Positions 1 to 7,644 of a DNA stretch of 64,000 bases are shown piece by piece. The notes below the pieces were generated by a model that made no database searches, was not told the DNA's origin, and worked only from the letters and a program-made list of their open reading frames with translations. The translations under genes and the position numbers were made by a program. The stretch covers positions 3,442,501 through 3,506,500 of the forward strand of contig NZ_CP133605.1 of NCBI RefSeq assembly GCF_031199965.1. The letters are read 5' to 3'. Numbering within the stretch: the stretch's first letter is position 1; each line of letters starts with the position of its first letter. The DNA comes from Paenibacillus sp. D2_2. GTDB lineage: Bacteria > Bacillota > Bacilli > Paenibacillales > Paenibacillaceae.

Positions 1-878
1 AGAGATGCTTCGATTAAGCATATTTTCAAGGAAATATTCAAAGCTTCTCTAGATTTACAAGAGGATGATCACAAGCGCCAATTGCTTGTCAGCCGCAAGA
101 AGCAGCCAGAGAATACGGTTATCGATGTGAAAGGAAATCTGATCGGTAGCACAGCTCAAGTGATGATTGCTGGTCCTTGCTCTGTAGAATCTTACGAACA
201 ATTAAGAACAGTTGCTGCTGCATTAAAAGAAGCTGGCATCAAAGTAATGCGAGGCGGCGCATTCAAACCAAGAACCTCGCCATATGACTTCCAAGGCTTA
301 GGCGTTGAAGGCCTGAAGATGCTGAATGAGGTTGCCAATGAGTTCGGTCTGGCGACGATCAGCGAAATTGTTCATCCTGCACACATCGAGCTCGCTGAAC
401 AATACATCGACGTAATTCAGATCGGTGCCCGCAACATGCAGAACTTTGAACTACTGAAGGCAGCTGGTGAAGCTAAAATCCCGGTTCTGCTCAGAGAGGT
501 ATCGCGGCTACGTTGGAAGAGTTCGTACATGCAGCCGAATATATCGTCGTTAAAGGTAACACCCAGGTAATGCTGATCGAACGTGGTATCCGGACTTACG
601 AGAAATGGACTCGCAACACTCTGGACATTTCCGCCGTACCGTTACTTAAACAAGAGACTCATCTGCCGGTACTCGTCGATGTGACTCATTCCACGGGACG
701 CAAGGATATCCTTCTCCCATGTGCCAAAGCTGCGCTGGCGGCCGGTGCAGACGGTATCATGGTCGAGGTTCACCCTGATCCACAGACCGCTCTGTCCGAT
801 GCCGCACAGCAGCTTGATATTCCGCAATTCCAGCAGCTGTGGGAAGGAATCCGGAAGTCCGGTTTATTCACAGAGTAG
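1..878 (+). CDS. aroA: Bifunctional chorismate mutase / DAHP synthase, 5' truncated and frameshifted
   Basis: This enzyme makes 3-deoxy-D-arabino-heptulosonate 7-phosphate from phosphoenolpyruvate and erythrose 4-phosphate, the first step of aromatic amino acid synthesis. The reading frame is open from base 1, and the N-terminal residues match the end of the AroQ-type chorismate mutase domain fused to Bacillus AroA(G). Visible DAHP synthase landmarks are [37 protein letters not shown] and [13 protein letters not shown]. The frame breaks near base 493: reading LLREVSRL must become [12 protein letters not shown], which needs one extra A. Both halves are otherwise intact, so this is probably a sequence error rather than a dead gene. 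The start codon lies outside the window. Confidence 0.9.
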
Positions 879-894
879 GTGACTATTAAATAAG

Positions 895-1075
895 TGTTCA
901 AAAAGTCCGATTTTCAGCACCGAGCAAGTTTAGATGAAACTAGGGCCTGAGGAGCGCAGCGTACGTACGTGAGTACCTAAAGATATTTCCGTAGGAAACA
1001 TGACTTCGTAAGCATTTGCTTAGGCCCAGTTGAATTCATTCGATGCCGAGCTAACTTTCAGTGTGACTTCGTGTT
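895..1075. repeat. Intergenic repeat, copy A (right arm missing)
   Basis: This ~180-bp segment is related to the segment at 4113-4282. Both begin TGTT(C/T)AAAAAGTC, then CAGCACCGAG, a ATGAA(G/A)CTAGGG block, CTGAGGAGCG(G/C)AGCGTA, a short CTACGTGAG-like stem, and GACTTCGTG or TTACTTCGTG near the end. Copy A lacks the GACTTTTTAAACA right arm seen in copy B and carries an insertion in the middle. I recall similar repeats between Paenibacillus genes, but cannot search for them here. It fills most of the gene-free stretch after aroA. Confidence 0.7.
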
Positions 1076-1076
1076 A

Positions 1077-1123
1077 GATATAGAATTTATTCGTTATCAG
1101 CAGAGCTGATGAAATTCTATATC
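1077..1123. other. Long imperfect hairpin after the repeat
   Basis: Arms GATATAGAATTT and AAATTCTATATC enclose a second stem, ATCAGC / GCTGAT with loop AGA. No T-run follows on either strand, so it is not a canonical terminator, though it lies between convergent aroA (+) and pgl (-) where one is expected. Confidence 0.55.
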
Positions 1124-1190
1124 GCAAGAAAACCTACCTTTGGATCGAGGTCGCTCAACCTTGAATTGGCTTCGATTAGGTTTTCTTATC

Positions 1191-2264
1191 TCAAAAGCGG
1201 ACAGGTTTTACGCAGACAGGCTTGGATACTTCAGCCGAATGTCCGGTGAACGTCAGCTTGCCGCTGCTTCGATCGATTCTGAACAGTACCAGATTGTTGG
1301 AATCCCGATTTGCGGCAAGCAAATGCTCACCGTCCGGCGTGATGGCAAAATGACGCGGATGTCCTCCCTCGGAAGAGACGAATTCAACCAGCGATAACTT
1401 CCCACTCTCCGGATCAATAGCGAATTGAACGATGCTGTCATGACCGCGATTCGAACCATATAAGAAACGACCATCCTCAGAGATCGCCACCTCAGCCGTC
1501 GTATTCTCTCCTTGGAAATCGGCTGGTAAGGTCGATAGTGTCTCGAGTTCAGTTAAGCTTCCACTCTCCGTATCAAAGGTAAATGCCGTGAGGGAGGATC
1601 CTACCTCATTAATCGAATAGAGCCACTTCCCATTCGGATGAAACGCCATATGACGCGGTCCGCTTGCCGGCTGCATTACAGCTTCACTTAGGTATACCAG
1701 CTTGTCTTCCTCTTGATCAAGCTCATACACTTTAATTCGATCAAGTCCCAGATCAGCAACCATTGCGAAGCGGTTATCCGGACTGAATTGAACGGAATGT
1801 GGATGTGGGCGATCCTGCCGATCTGGATCCGCTCCATGACCTGTATGCTGCTGTACATCTGACAATCCAGCCAATGTACCATCAGCTGCTATTTTCACCA
1901 GACCCACATTACCACCATGATAGCCTGACACAGCTAAATAGCTGCTGCTATGATCGATTTGAATATGGGAGCTAGAAGGCTGGATCGTAAGAGTACGATT
2001 TAGCGCTGTCAGCTTACCTTGCTGCGGATCAATCGAGTAGGAGACAGCTTCCCCTATTCTCTCTTCCTTCTCATTCTTCGTCTCCGAAATCGCGTAGAGC
2101 TTCTTCCCATGCTTGTCCACACTAACAAAGGTCGGATTCTTCATTCCGGACGCACTGTCCAAACACTTCATCTCTCCACTGGCTAAATTCAGCTCATACA
2201 TATATATACCAGGTTCAGTTGACTCGGCATATGAACCAACAAATAACAGCAATCTCTCTGTCAT
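1191..2264 (-). CDS. pgl: Lactonase family protein (6-phosphogluconolactonase, YkgB type)
   Basis: A 357-residue seven-bladed beta-propeller of the Bacillus YkgB/Pgl family, which hydrolyses 6-phosphogluconolactone in the pentose phosphate pathway; cytoplasmic. Typical features are the start MTERLLLFVGSYAES, GIYMYELNLASGEM in blade 1, HPHSVQFSPDNRFAMVADLG, GPRHMAFHPNGKWLY, and PRHFAITPDGEHLLAANRDS near the end. I chose the ATG at 2264 because AGGAGGA lies nine bases upstream; an in-frame GTG nine bases earlier overlaps the ribosome site. It is a single-gene unit with an intact frame, unlike most of its neighbours. Confidence 0.88.
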   Translation of the reverse strand: MTERLLLFVGSYAESTEPGIYMYELNLASGEMKCLDSASGMKNPTFVSVDKHGKKLYAISETKNEKEERIGEAVSYSIDPQQGKLTALNRTLTIQPSSSHIQIDHSSSYLAVSGYHGGNVGLVKIAADGTLAGLSDVQQHTGHGADPDRQDRPHPHSVQFSPDNRFAMVADLGLDRIKVYELDQEEDKLVYLSEAVMQPASGPRHMAFHPNGKWLYSINEVGSSLTAFTFDTESGSLTELETLSTLPADFQGENTTAEVAISEDGRFLYGSNRGHDSIVQFAIDPESGKLSLVEFVSSEGGHPRHFAITPDGEHLLAANRDSNNLVLFRIDRSSGKLTFTGHSAEVSKPVCVKPVRF

Positions 2265-2399
2265 TGGATACACTCCTCCTTCAAGCTACATCTTCACATA
2301 CGTCTTCTTATTTTTTCTCACTTTGGACAAAAAGTCCAGTCTTATTCCAGCTGTTGAAATTTATTAGGTCTTTGATTTCGGAAGAGCAAAAAAATTCCT

Positions 2400-2427
2400 G
2401 TTCAAAAATTCTAAAATATGATATACT
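2400..2427 (+). promoter_or_regulatory. Probable SigA promoter of the LytTR gene
   Basis: A TATACT -10 at 2422-2427 has a weak -35 (GTTCAA, 2400-2405) at 16 bp. It lies about 40 bp upstream of the LytTR start. Confidence 0.5.
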
Positions 2428-2440
2428 GTAAGCGCTTCCA
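2427..2440 (+). promoter_or_regulatory. CcpA cre-box-like site
   Basis: TGTAAGCGCTTCCA matches the Bacillus cre consensus TGNAANCGNWNNCW at every fixed position and lies directly on the expected transcription start of the LytTR gene, a position from which CcpA represses. The site is seen; the regulation is inferred. Confidence 0.6.
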
Positions 2441-2465
2441 CAACATCTTCTGAAGGGGGTTTTAG

Positions 2466-2836
2466 ATGATGACTGTCGGACTAGAGGAAAGGGATGTATA
2501 TGAGGACCTTGATCCACATGATACGTATTTCTTCAAAATTGGAGGTCATGGTTTAGTTTGTTTTCATGGCAGAAATTACAGTATAAAAAGAGACTCTCTG
2601 CTGAACAAACCTCAACAATGATCTCGGATACTTCGTTTTATCGGATTAGTACGAACTGCTATGTCAACCTGTTCAAGATCTCTGAAATCCGGGACAACAT
2701 GCTGTTATTCCGGGATGAGATCCATGGAATCAAGACCATCACCGTTCCCCGCAGAAATTTGGAACAGATCCGCCGCTTGCTTCCACAAAGCCTCGAAAGA
2801 GACGCCCAGATCGATCAGGTCCATCGGGTCGGATAA
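2466..2836 (+). CDS. Small LytTR-domain DNA-binding protein, frameshifted
   Basis: After one base is restored this encodes about 123 residues: an N-terminal segment MMTVGLEERDVYEDLD followed by a LytTR-type DNA-binding domain (FYRISTNCYVNLFKISEI, then TVPRRNLEQIRRLL). It has no receiver domain, so it is a stand-alone small regulator rather than a two-component response regulator. The first ~40 residues are in one frame and the rest in another; a run of five A at about 2582-2586 should be six. The start is the first of two tandem ATGs behind GAAGGGGG. Target genes are unknown. The promoter carries a cre-like box, suggesting carbon-source control. Confidence 0.7.
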
Positions 2837-2869
2837 CAGCCCAGTTCCAAGGGATGCAGCAAAGCGCGA

Positions 2870-2924
2870 ACACAAAAAAACAGTCGGCAGGCGTCACAAG
2901 GGCGCTTCGGCTGTTTTTTTGTGT
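2870..2924. terminator. Bidirectional intrinsic terminator
   Basis: Stem CACAAAAAAACAGTCG pairs with CGGCTGTTTTTTTGTG (one G-T pair) around a GC-rich loop. It sits between the convergent LytTR gene and aldose epimerase and can serve both. Confidence 0.85.
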
Positions 2925-2951
2925 TTGCTATTGTACTACTTAGATGAGAAC

Positions 2952-3954
2952 TTATTTTGCGGCAGCCTTCAAATAGATTCTAGCCGTCTCTTCCCAAATC
3001 TCACCTGGAGCAAGACTAAACAGACCGATTTCATCAGCAGGAAGATCCATATTCGGTGCATTTACCAGATTGATCTGCGGCTCAGGACAGAAGAACTTTC
3101 CGGAAGCCCCATTGTTCCAGATCATCCATTGTTTATAGGAAGCACCCACATCGTATACCAGAGTAACGCCGAGCTTAGTATCGGTAAGTTCCATCCGGTT
3201 TCTCCCATTTGCGGAACAGCCATATAGTGATTGTCCATGGACACAAAATAAGGAGATACACCGCTGCTTTTCATCTTCTGCTCGCCTTCCGATAAAGCCT
3301 GATATTGGCAGGTTGGCAATTGACGTTCATTCAGCTCCCAGCGCTCTCCAATCGTCAGCTTAACAAAGCAGTCCTCCTCGCTACTGTCCGGCGCAAATGG
3401 CGCGTTCACCGCTGTATGGAAAGCAAACAGACAAGGCATCTCTGTCTCACCATCATTCTTCACGAACAATTGCTGTGACAGCCCTTCTCCACTCAAGGAA
3501 TATCTCAATTTCACCGTAAATTTGAACGGTAGATATTGATACATCATATGATGCTCATCGATTGTTGCTTTGACAATAACGTAACTCTCCTCGGAGTTCT
3601 GCCCAGGTCCACGACTTCCCAAGCACTGGTATGTAAATATCCATGCAGATGGTTGCCTGTTGCGGGCTCATTAATCGGTAGTTGGTACATTTCCCCTCTC
3701 CAAGGAAACTTGCCGTCCTCATAACGGTTCGGCGGATAGAGAACAGGAATTCCGTGTACTCCCGGGTTACTCTTGAACGCCTCCATTTCCCCTTCCTCCG
3801 GCTCGCGCAAGAAACGGTAACCGCTTTCTAAATCTCTAAAAGCAATTAAGTTGCCGCCAATTTCCGGCAATAAAGCTGCTTCATATTTACCATATTTAAG
3901 CCATACTGCTAACTCTCCATGAAATTCCCCTGTAAATGCTTTATTATTCGTCAT
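2952..3954 (-). CDS. Aldose 1-epimerase family protein, two frameshifts
   Basis: Aldose 1-epimerase (mutarotase, GalM superfamily) of about 334 residues once two bases are restored. The three pieces join smoothly: MTNNKAFTGEFHGEL to WEVVDLG, then QNSEESYVIVKATIDEHH to PQMGETG, then MELTDTKLGV to ETARIYLKAAAK. Family landmarks are LLPEIGGNLIAFRD, GIPVLYPPNR, NHLHGYLHTSAWEV (substrate-binding His), FAFHTAVNAPF and the late PEPQINLVNAPN motif. Breaks are at about 3604 and 3194, each a missing G in a G-run on the coding strand. The ATG at 3954 follows GAGGAG. It probably acts on sugars, but the specificity cannot be read from the sequence. Confidence 0.8.
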
Positions 3955-4112
3955 TCCTATGAATCTCCTCTCCCTGATAACTTGTTTGACTGGTAAGGAT
4001 TATACAGAATCGTTCAATAAAAGTCACCCTCAATGCGCATAAAAGTCTCTAATAATTACATACTTCAAATGACACAATTTCACTCGCTCCAAGTCGCTCT
4101 TCTATAAGTACA

Positions 4113-4282
4113 TGTTTAAAAAGTCAGACTTTCAGCACCGAGAAGGTTGGATGAAGCTAGGGACTGAGGAGCGGAGCGTAGGCAAAACCTACGTGAGCAC
4201 CGGAAGGCCCGGCAGAATTCAAGATTCAATGTCGAATAGGCTCTCAGTGTTACTTCGTGATCAAAGAGGGACTTTTTAAACA
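4113..4282. repeat. Intergenic repeat, copy B (complete, with terminal inverted repeats)
   Basis: A 170-bp element bounded by TGTTTAAAAAGTC and GACTTTTTAAACA, a 13-bp perfect inverted repeat. Internal stems include GGAGCGTAGG / CCTACGTGAGC. It has no coding capacity and shares its internal blocks with the partial copy at 895-1075. It looks like a MITE or structured-RNA repeat. It lies between the epimerase and NlpC genes, which are divergent. Confidence 0.75.
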
Positions 4283-4327
4283 ACCTCTAAAACAACACAT
4301 TCGAAAGAAATGGAGTGTTACTCAGTA

Positions 4328-5244
4328 ATGAATAGACCTTCAGCTCTAAAGACACTACTCTATACAACGATTTTTCTTCTGTTAACTGCTTGTATAGCCT
4401 GCTCTAGACAGCCCATAGGACCTAAAGTCTCCTCGATACCGGGCAAAGCTGCAAACGAACATCTGATCCAAGCCGATCTGGTCAAGGATACGAACGGACT
4501 TAATTGGATACCGCTGCAACAAGTCACCAAAGAGCTTGGCCTACGCATAAAGGAGACGGATGGGAAAATCAAGCTTGGTTACACTGATGCCATGTATGAG
4601 TTGACGCCAGGTCATTCTGGGGCCCTCTCTTACGGCAATGTGGTTACCCTAACCGATGCCCCTATACATCAAAACGGCAAGATCTACATCACAGCAAATT
4701 CGCTGTCCAAACTGCTTGGAACTAGAGTACAGACTGATGGAAGAGACGGACGTCACGTCAGGATCGGCGCATTGAGTAGCAGCGCTGTCGGCCCTCGTTC
4801 AACAGGCGCAGCAGAGCCGCAAAGAATAAATCGTTACAATACTTTTAGCATTGCCGGGAACGGAGATGAGCTCGTCTCCTATGCTAAAAAATTTATGGGT
4901 GTTCCTTATGAATTTGGGGCGAAACCTTATGAACAATCGAAAACATTCGATTGTTCCTCTTTCACTCAACATGTATTCCAGAAGTTCGGTACATCGTTGC
5001 CAAGGTTGGCCAGACAGCAGGCCCAGCTTGGCTCTTCCGTCACACGCGGTGACCTACAAAAGGGTGACCTTCTCTTCTTCAGTGTACCCGGACGGTTCGA
5101 TAATGATAAAATCGTTGGACATGTAGGCATATATATCGGCAATGGTCAAATGATTCACACATGGGGGATCCCGGAGTTCAGATCAGTACCATTGATAGTG
5201 GTTACTGGAAAGATCATTTGCTATCGATGCGCAGAATTTCCTAG
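4328..5244 (+). CDS. NlpC/P60 peptidoglycan endopeptidase lipoprotein, frameshift near the C-terminus
   Basis: A secreted cell-wall hydrolase of about 305 residues after repair. It starts with a lipoprotein signal (MNRPSALKTLLY, hydrophobic core, lipobox LLTAC). A domain resembling the copper-amine-oxidase N-terminal / stalk fold follows (WIPLQQVTKELGL, NGKIYITANSLSKLLG, about residues 45-145), then an NlpC/P60 domain with catalytic Cys in FDCSSFTQ and His in GHVGIYIGNG. The annotated frame drifts after MIHTWG. One more G in the G5 run at 5163-5167 restores DPGVQISTIDSGYWKDH and a stop at 5242-5244. I chose the ATG at 4328 because GGAG is correctly spaced before it; an in-frame ATG at 4310 is possible. 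Confidence 0.8.
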
Positions 5245-5270
5245 AACAAATTCACATATATATTGAATGC

Positions 5271-5311
5271 GCCAGGGGTTGGATGAATTAGTGACCCCTG
5301 GCTATTTTATT
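5271..5311 (+). terminator. Intrinsic terminator of the NlpC/P60 gene
   Basis: A perfect stem GCCAGGGGT / ACCCCTGGC is followed by TATTTTATT. Confidence 0.85.
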
Positions 5312-5426
5312 AATATAGAATTTATAAATGATCTGCATTTCCATTCGCGGACAATTCACAGTATAATAATTAATAGAGTTAATCTCATATTTACATAATA
5401 ACAGTACAAAATCAGAGGAGATAATC

Positions 5427-6320
5427 ATGAGTGATTTGAAGAAAGCCTATGAATTACTGGGTCTCCCCGAAGACGCCTCGCGGGAAGAAGTGGAGCGGGT
5501 CTTTGATATCGAGTTAAGAAAATCGCGAGCCAAATCTTCTGAGCACGATTTCGAAGCGAAATTGAAGGCTTATAAGCTGATTACCGGTTCGGATGACCGT
5601 CAGAAGATTGAGGAGAAAAGCCGCAAAAGGTATCAAAAATGGGGTAGATTTGCTGGCACTGCTGAGAAGGTTGAAGATTTCTTCCGACTCTACAGAACCC
5701 ATGTTATCGTTAGTATTATTGCTATCATTGTTCTTACTGTTGCCACCGTCACATTTGTCAATCACCGTCAAGAGCAAAAGCGCTTGGCAGCGCTGCCTCC
5801 GATCGATTTATCGATTATGTATCTTGGCGGCTTTATGAGCGATATGGATAATGGCGGAGATACTGCTTTGGAACAAGCAATGATGGAGCAATTCCCAGAA
5901 TGGAAGCGTCTCAAGCTTACAATGACTTACTTACCTTCGTCCGATCAAGGTATGGGTGGAGCCGATATGGCTTACCAACAAAAAGCGATGGCCCTTCTTG
6001 CGACAGAGAAGCCAGATATCTATATTTTGGATCAAGCCTCTTATGACTGGATCGGCGGCAGCGGGGTTCTCGAAAATCTGGACGAATATGCCAACGGCGT
6101 TCTAAAACCGTTATTAAATGAAAATAACAAAATTATAGGCCGTAGTGAGGATGATACCGAGGATCACGTCTACGCAATCGATATTACGAATAGTAAGCTT
6201 GCCGAACAACTTCCGCTCGCCAAACAGCAGATGATCGTGGGTCTCCGAATTGGTTCAGAAAATCATGATAAAGCGATTCATTTTATCGAGCGCTATCTGC
6301 AGGAAGCCTCAACTAAATAA
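5427..6320 (+). CDS. Membrane protein with N-terminal J-like domain
   Basis: 297 residues. Residues 1-70 resemble a J domain (AYELLGLPEDASREEVERVFD, then a basic helix). The HPD tripeptide that stimulates Hsp70 is absent, so it may not be a functional DnaK partner. One transmembrane helix (VIVSIIAIIVLTVATVTFV, about residues 95-115) follows, and then a ~180-residue outer region (PPIDLSIMYLGGF to YLQEASTK) with a solute-binding-protein-like look (DIYILDQASYDWIGGSGVLENLDEY split across two helices). It is intact, follows GAGGAG, and is a single-gene unit between two terminators. Function unknown. Confidence 0.7.
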   Translation: MSDLKKAYELLGLPEDASREEVERVFDIELRKSRAKSSEHDFEAKLKAYKLITGSDDRQKIEEKSRKRYQKWGRFAGTAEKVEDFFRLYRTHVIVSIIAIIVLTVATVTFVNHRQEQKRLAALPPIDLSIMYLGGFMSDMDNGGDTALEQAMMEQFPEWKRLKLTMTYLPSSDQGMGGADMAYQQKAMALLATEKPDIYILDQASYDWIGGSGVLENLDEYANGVLKPLLNENNKIIGRSEDDTEDHVYAIDITNSKLAEQLPLAKQQMIVGLRIGSENHDKAIHFIERYLQEASTK

Positions 6321-6330
6321 TTAACATGCT

Positions 6331-6372
6331 AAAATCCCGAAGTCACAAAATTATCCGACTTCGGGATTTTTT
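6331..6372 (+). terminator. Intrinsic terminator
   Basis: Stem AAAATCCCGAAGTC / GACTTCGGGATTTT with a T-run, just after the J-domain gene. Confidence 0.9.
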
Positions 6373-6392
6373 GTGACTTATGTAAAAAACGA

Positions 6393-6421
6393 TTGATTTA
6401 TAGATATTATTCAACTAAAAT
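6393..6421 (+). promoter_or_regulatory. SigA promoter of the LacI regulator
   Basis: TTGATT (6393-6398), 17-bp spacer, TAAAAT (6416-6421). The operator at 6427 covers the expected start of transcription. Confidence 0.65.
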
Positions 6422-6426
6422 TACAA

Positions 6427-6444
6427 TATAAACGCGCGTTTATA
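6427..6444. promoter_or_regulatory. LacI-family operator O1 (perfect palindrome)
   Basis: TATAAACGCGCGTTTATA is an 18-bp perfect palindrome with the central CG typical of LacI-family sites. It sits just downstream of the -10 of the regulator gene, which suggests autorepression. A second copy of its core lies before the phosphorylase. Confidence 0.8.
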
Positions 6445-6461
6445 GAAAGTAGGGATTACTA

Positions 6462-7514
6462 ATGCGCAGCGAAGATATTGCTAAACTAGCCGGGGTTTCC
6501 CGTAGTACCGTATCTAGAGTAATCAACAACTATTCCAACGTTCCTGAGACAACCAAAGCGAAGGTGCTAAGAGTAATTGAGCAGTATCAATATGAGCCGA
6601 ACAGCTTCGCCCGTGCGTTGGCCGGTAAGCGCACTGACACGATTGGGCTGTTTGCGATCAGTATGAACGAAAAAGAGAATGCAACCCGTATTTATCAGAA
6701 TAGTTATTTTGCTCCTATCGTCGATCTGGTTGTAGATACCGCGAACGCACGTGGTTTCTACGTACTCATTCATACGGTGTATTCTCCCGGGACTTTCAGA
6801 AGATTAAGCAGGCATTCTTGCAAAAGCGAATTGACGGCGGGATTCTGGTAGGAACCCAGAAGGACATTGAGCTTGTACGTGAGCTGGTGAGTCAAGATGC
6901 TCCACTCGTACTTGTCGACTGATGATGTCTCAGAGATTATAACAGAACGGCTGAACAAGAATCACCTGGCGATTATTAACTCGATGGACTATGAGGGGAC
7001 TGTTGAAGCGATCGAATACCTCATTGGACTAGGACATCAAGAGATTGGAATCCTCAAAGGAAGGATGAGCACTTACTCGGGACGAGAGCGCTATGCAGCG
7101 TTTGAAAGCACGCTGCTTAACCATGGGTTGCCGCTCCGGCAAGATTACGTTCTGGAAGGTGAATTTCTGAAAGAGACGGCATACGTTGAAACAGAGAAGC
7201 TCATTAAACGAGGAAAATTACCCACCGCTTTGTTCTGTTCTAATGACGACATGGCTATCGCAGCAATGGAAGCGTTCGCAAATCACGGAATACAAGTCCC
7301 AAATGACATCTCGATTATCGGCTTCGACGACACGCAGCTCGCTTCTATGCTTAGTCCGAAGCTGACCTCAGTCCGGCTACCTATCGATGATATGGCCAAA
7401 AGTGCCGTGGAAAAGGTCATCGGATTCTGTAACAATGAAGAAGCTATCTTCAGTACTGTTAGCTTTCCGACTAGGCTCGTCATCCGAGAGTCCTGTAAGC
7501 CTGCCGCTAAATAA
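6462..7514 (+). CDS. LacI-family transcriptional regulator, two frame changes
   Basis: A 350-residue repressor when repaired. The helix-turn-helix is at the very start (MRSEDIAKLAGVSRSTVSRV), followed by the hinge helix region and a periplasmic-binding-protein-like effector domain (GRERYAAF, PTALFCSNDDMAIAAMEAF, IIGFDDTQLASMLSPKLTSVR). The first break is at about 6788 (missing G in GGG). The second, at about 6918, is a +1 or -2 change after LVLVD. The net length is unchanged. With operators before itself and before the cellobiose phosphorylase, it probably senses a cellobiose-derived sugar. That effector is an inference from context. Confidence 0.8.
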
Positions 7515-7542
7515 AAGGGTAACCCTATGATTAATCCGGCTC

Positions 7543-7599
7543 CTTCCTCTTCCCTATTCAAGACAATAGGTATTATTCAGTGAAGAGGAAGATATTTTT
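7543..7599 (+). terminator. Terminator or attenuator between lacI-type gene and phosphorylase
   Basis: Outer stem CTTCCTCTTC / GAAGAGGAAG, inner stem CCTATT / AATAGG, then ATATTTTTG. Only about 45 bp separate it from the phosphorylase start, too little for an obvious separate promoter. The hairpin may attenuate read-through rather than end transcription. Confidence 0.6.
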
Positions 7600-7605
7600 G
7601 TGCAT

Positions 7606-7623
7606 TGTTAACGCGCGTTCACA
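7606..7623. promoter_or_regulatory. LacI-family operator O2
   Basis: TGTTAACGCGCGTTCACA is an imperfect palindrome sharing AACGCGCGTT with O1. It lies 21 bp before the phosphorylase ATG. Confidence 0.75.
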
Positions 7624-7644
7624 AATTGAAGGGAGATCATTGCT

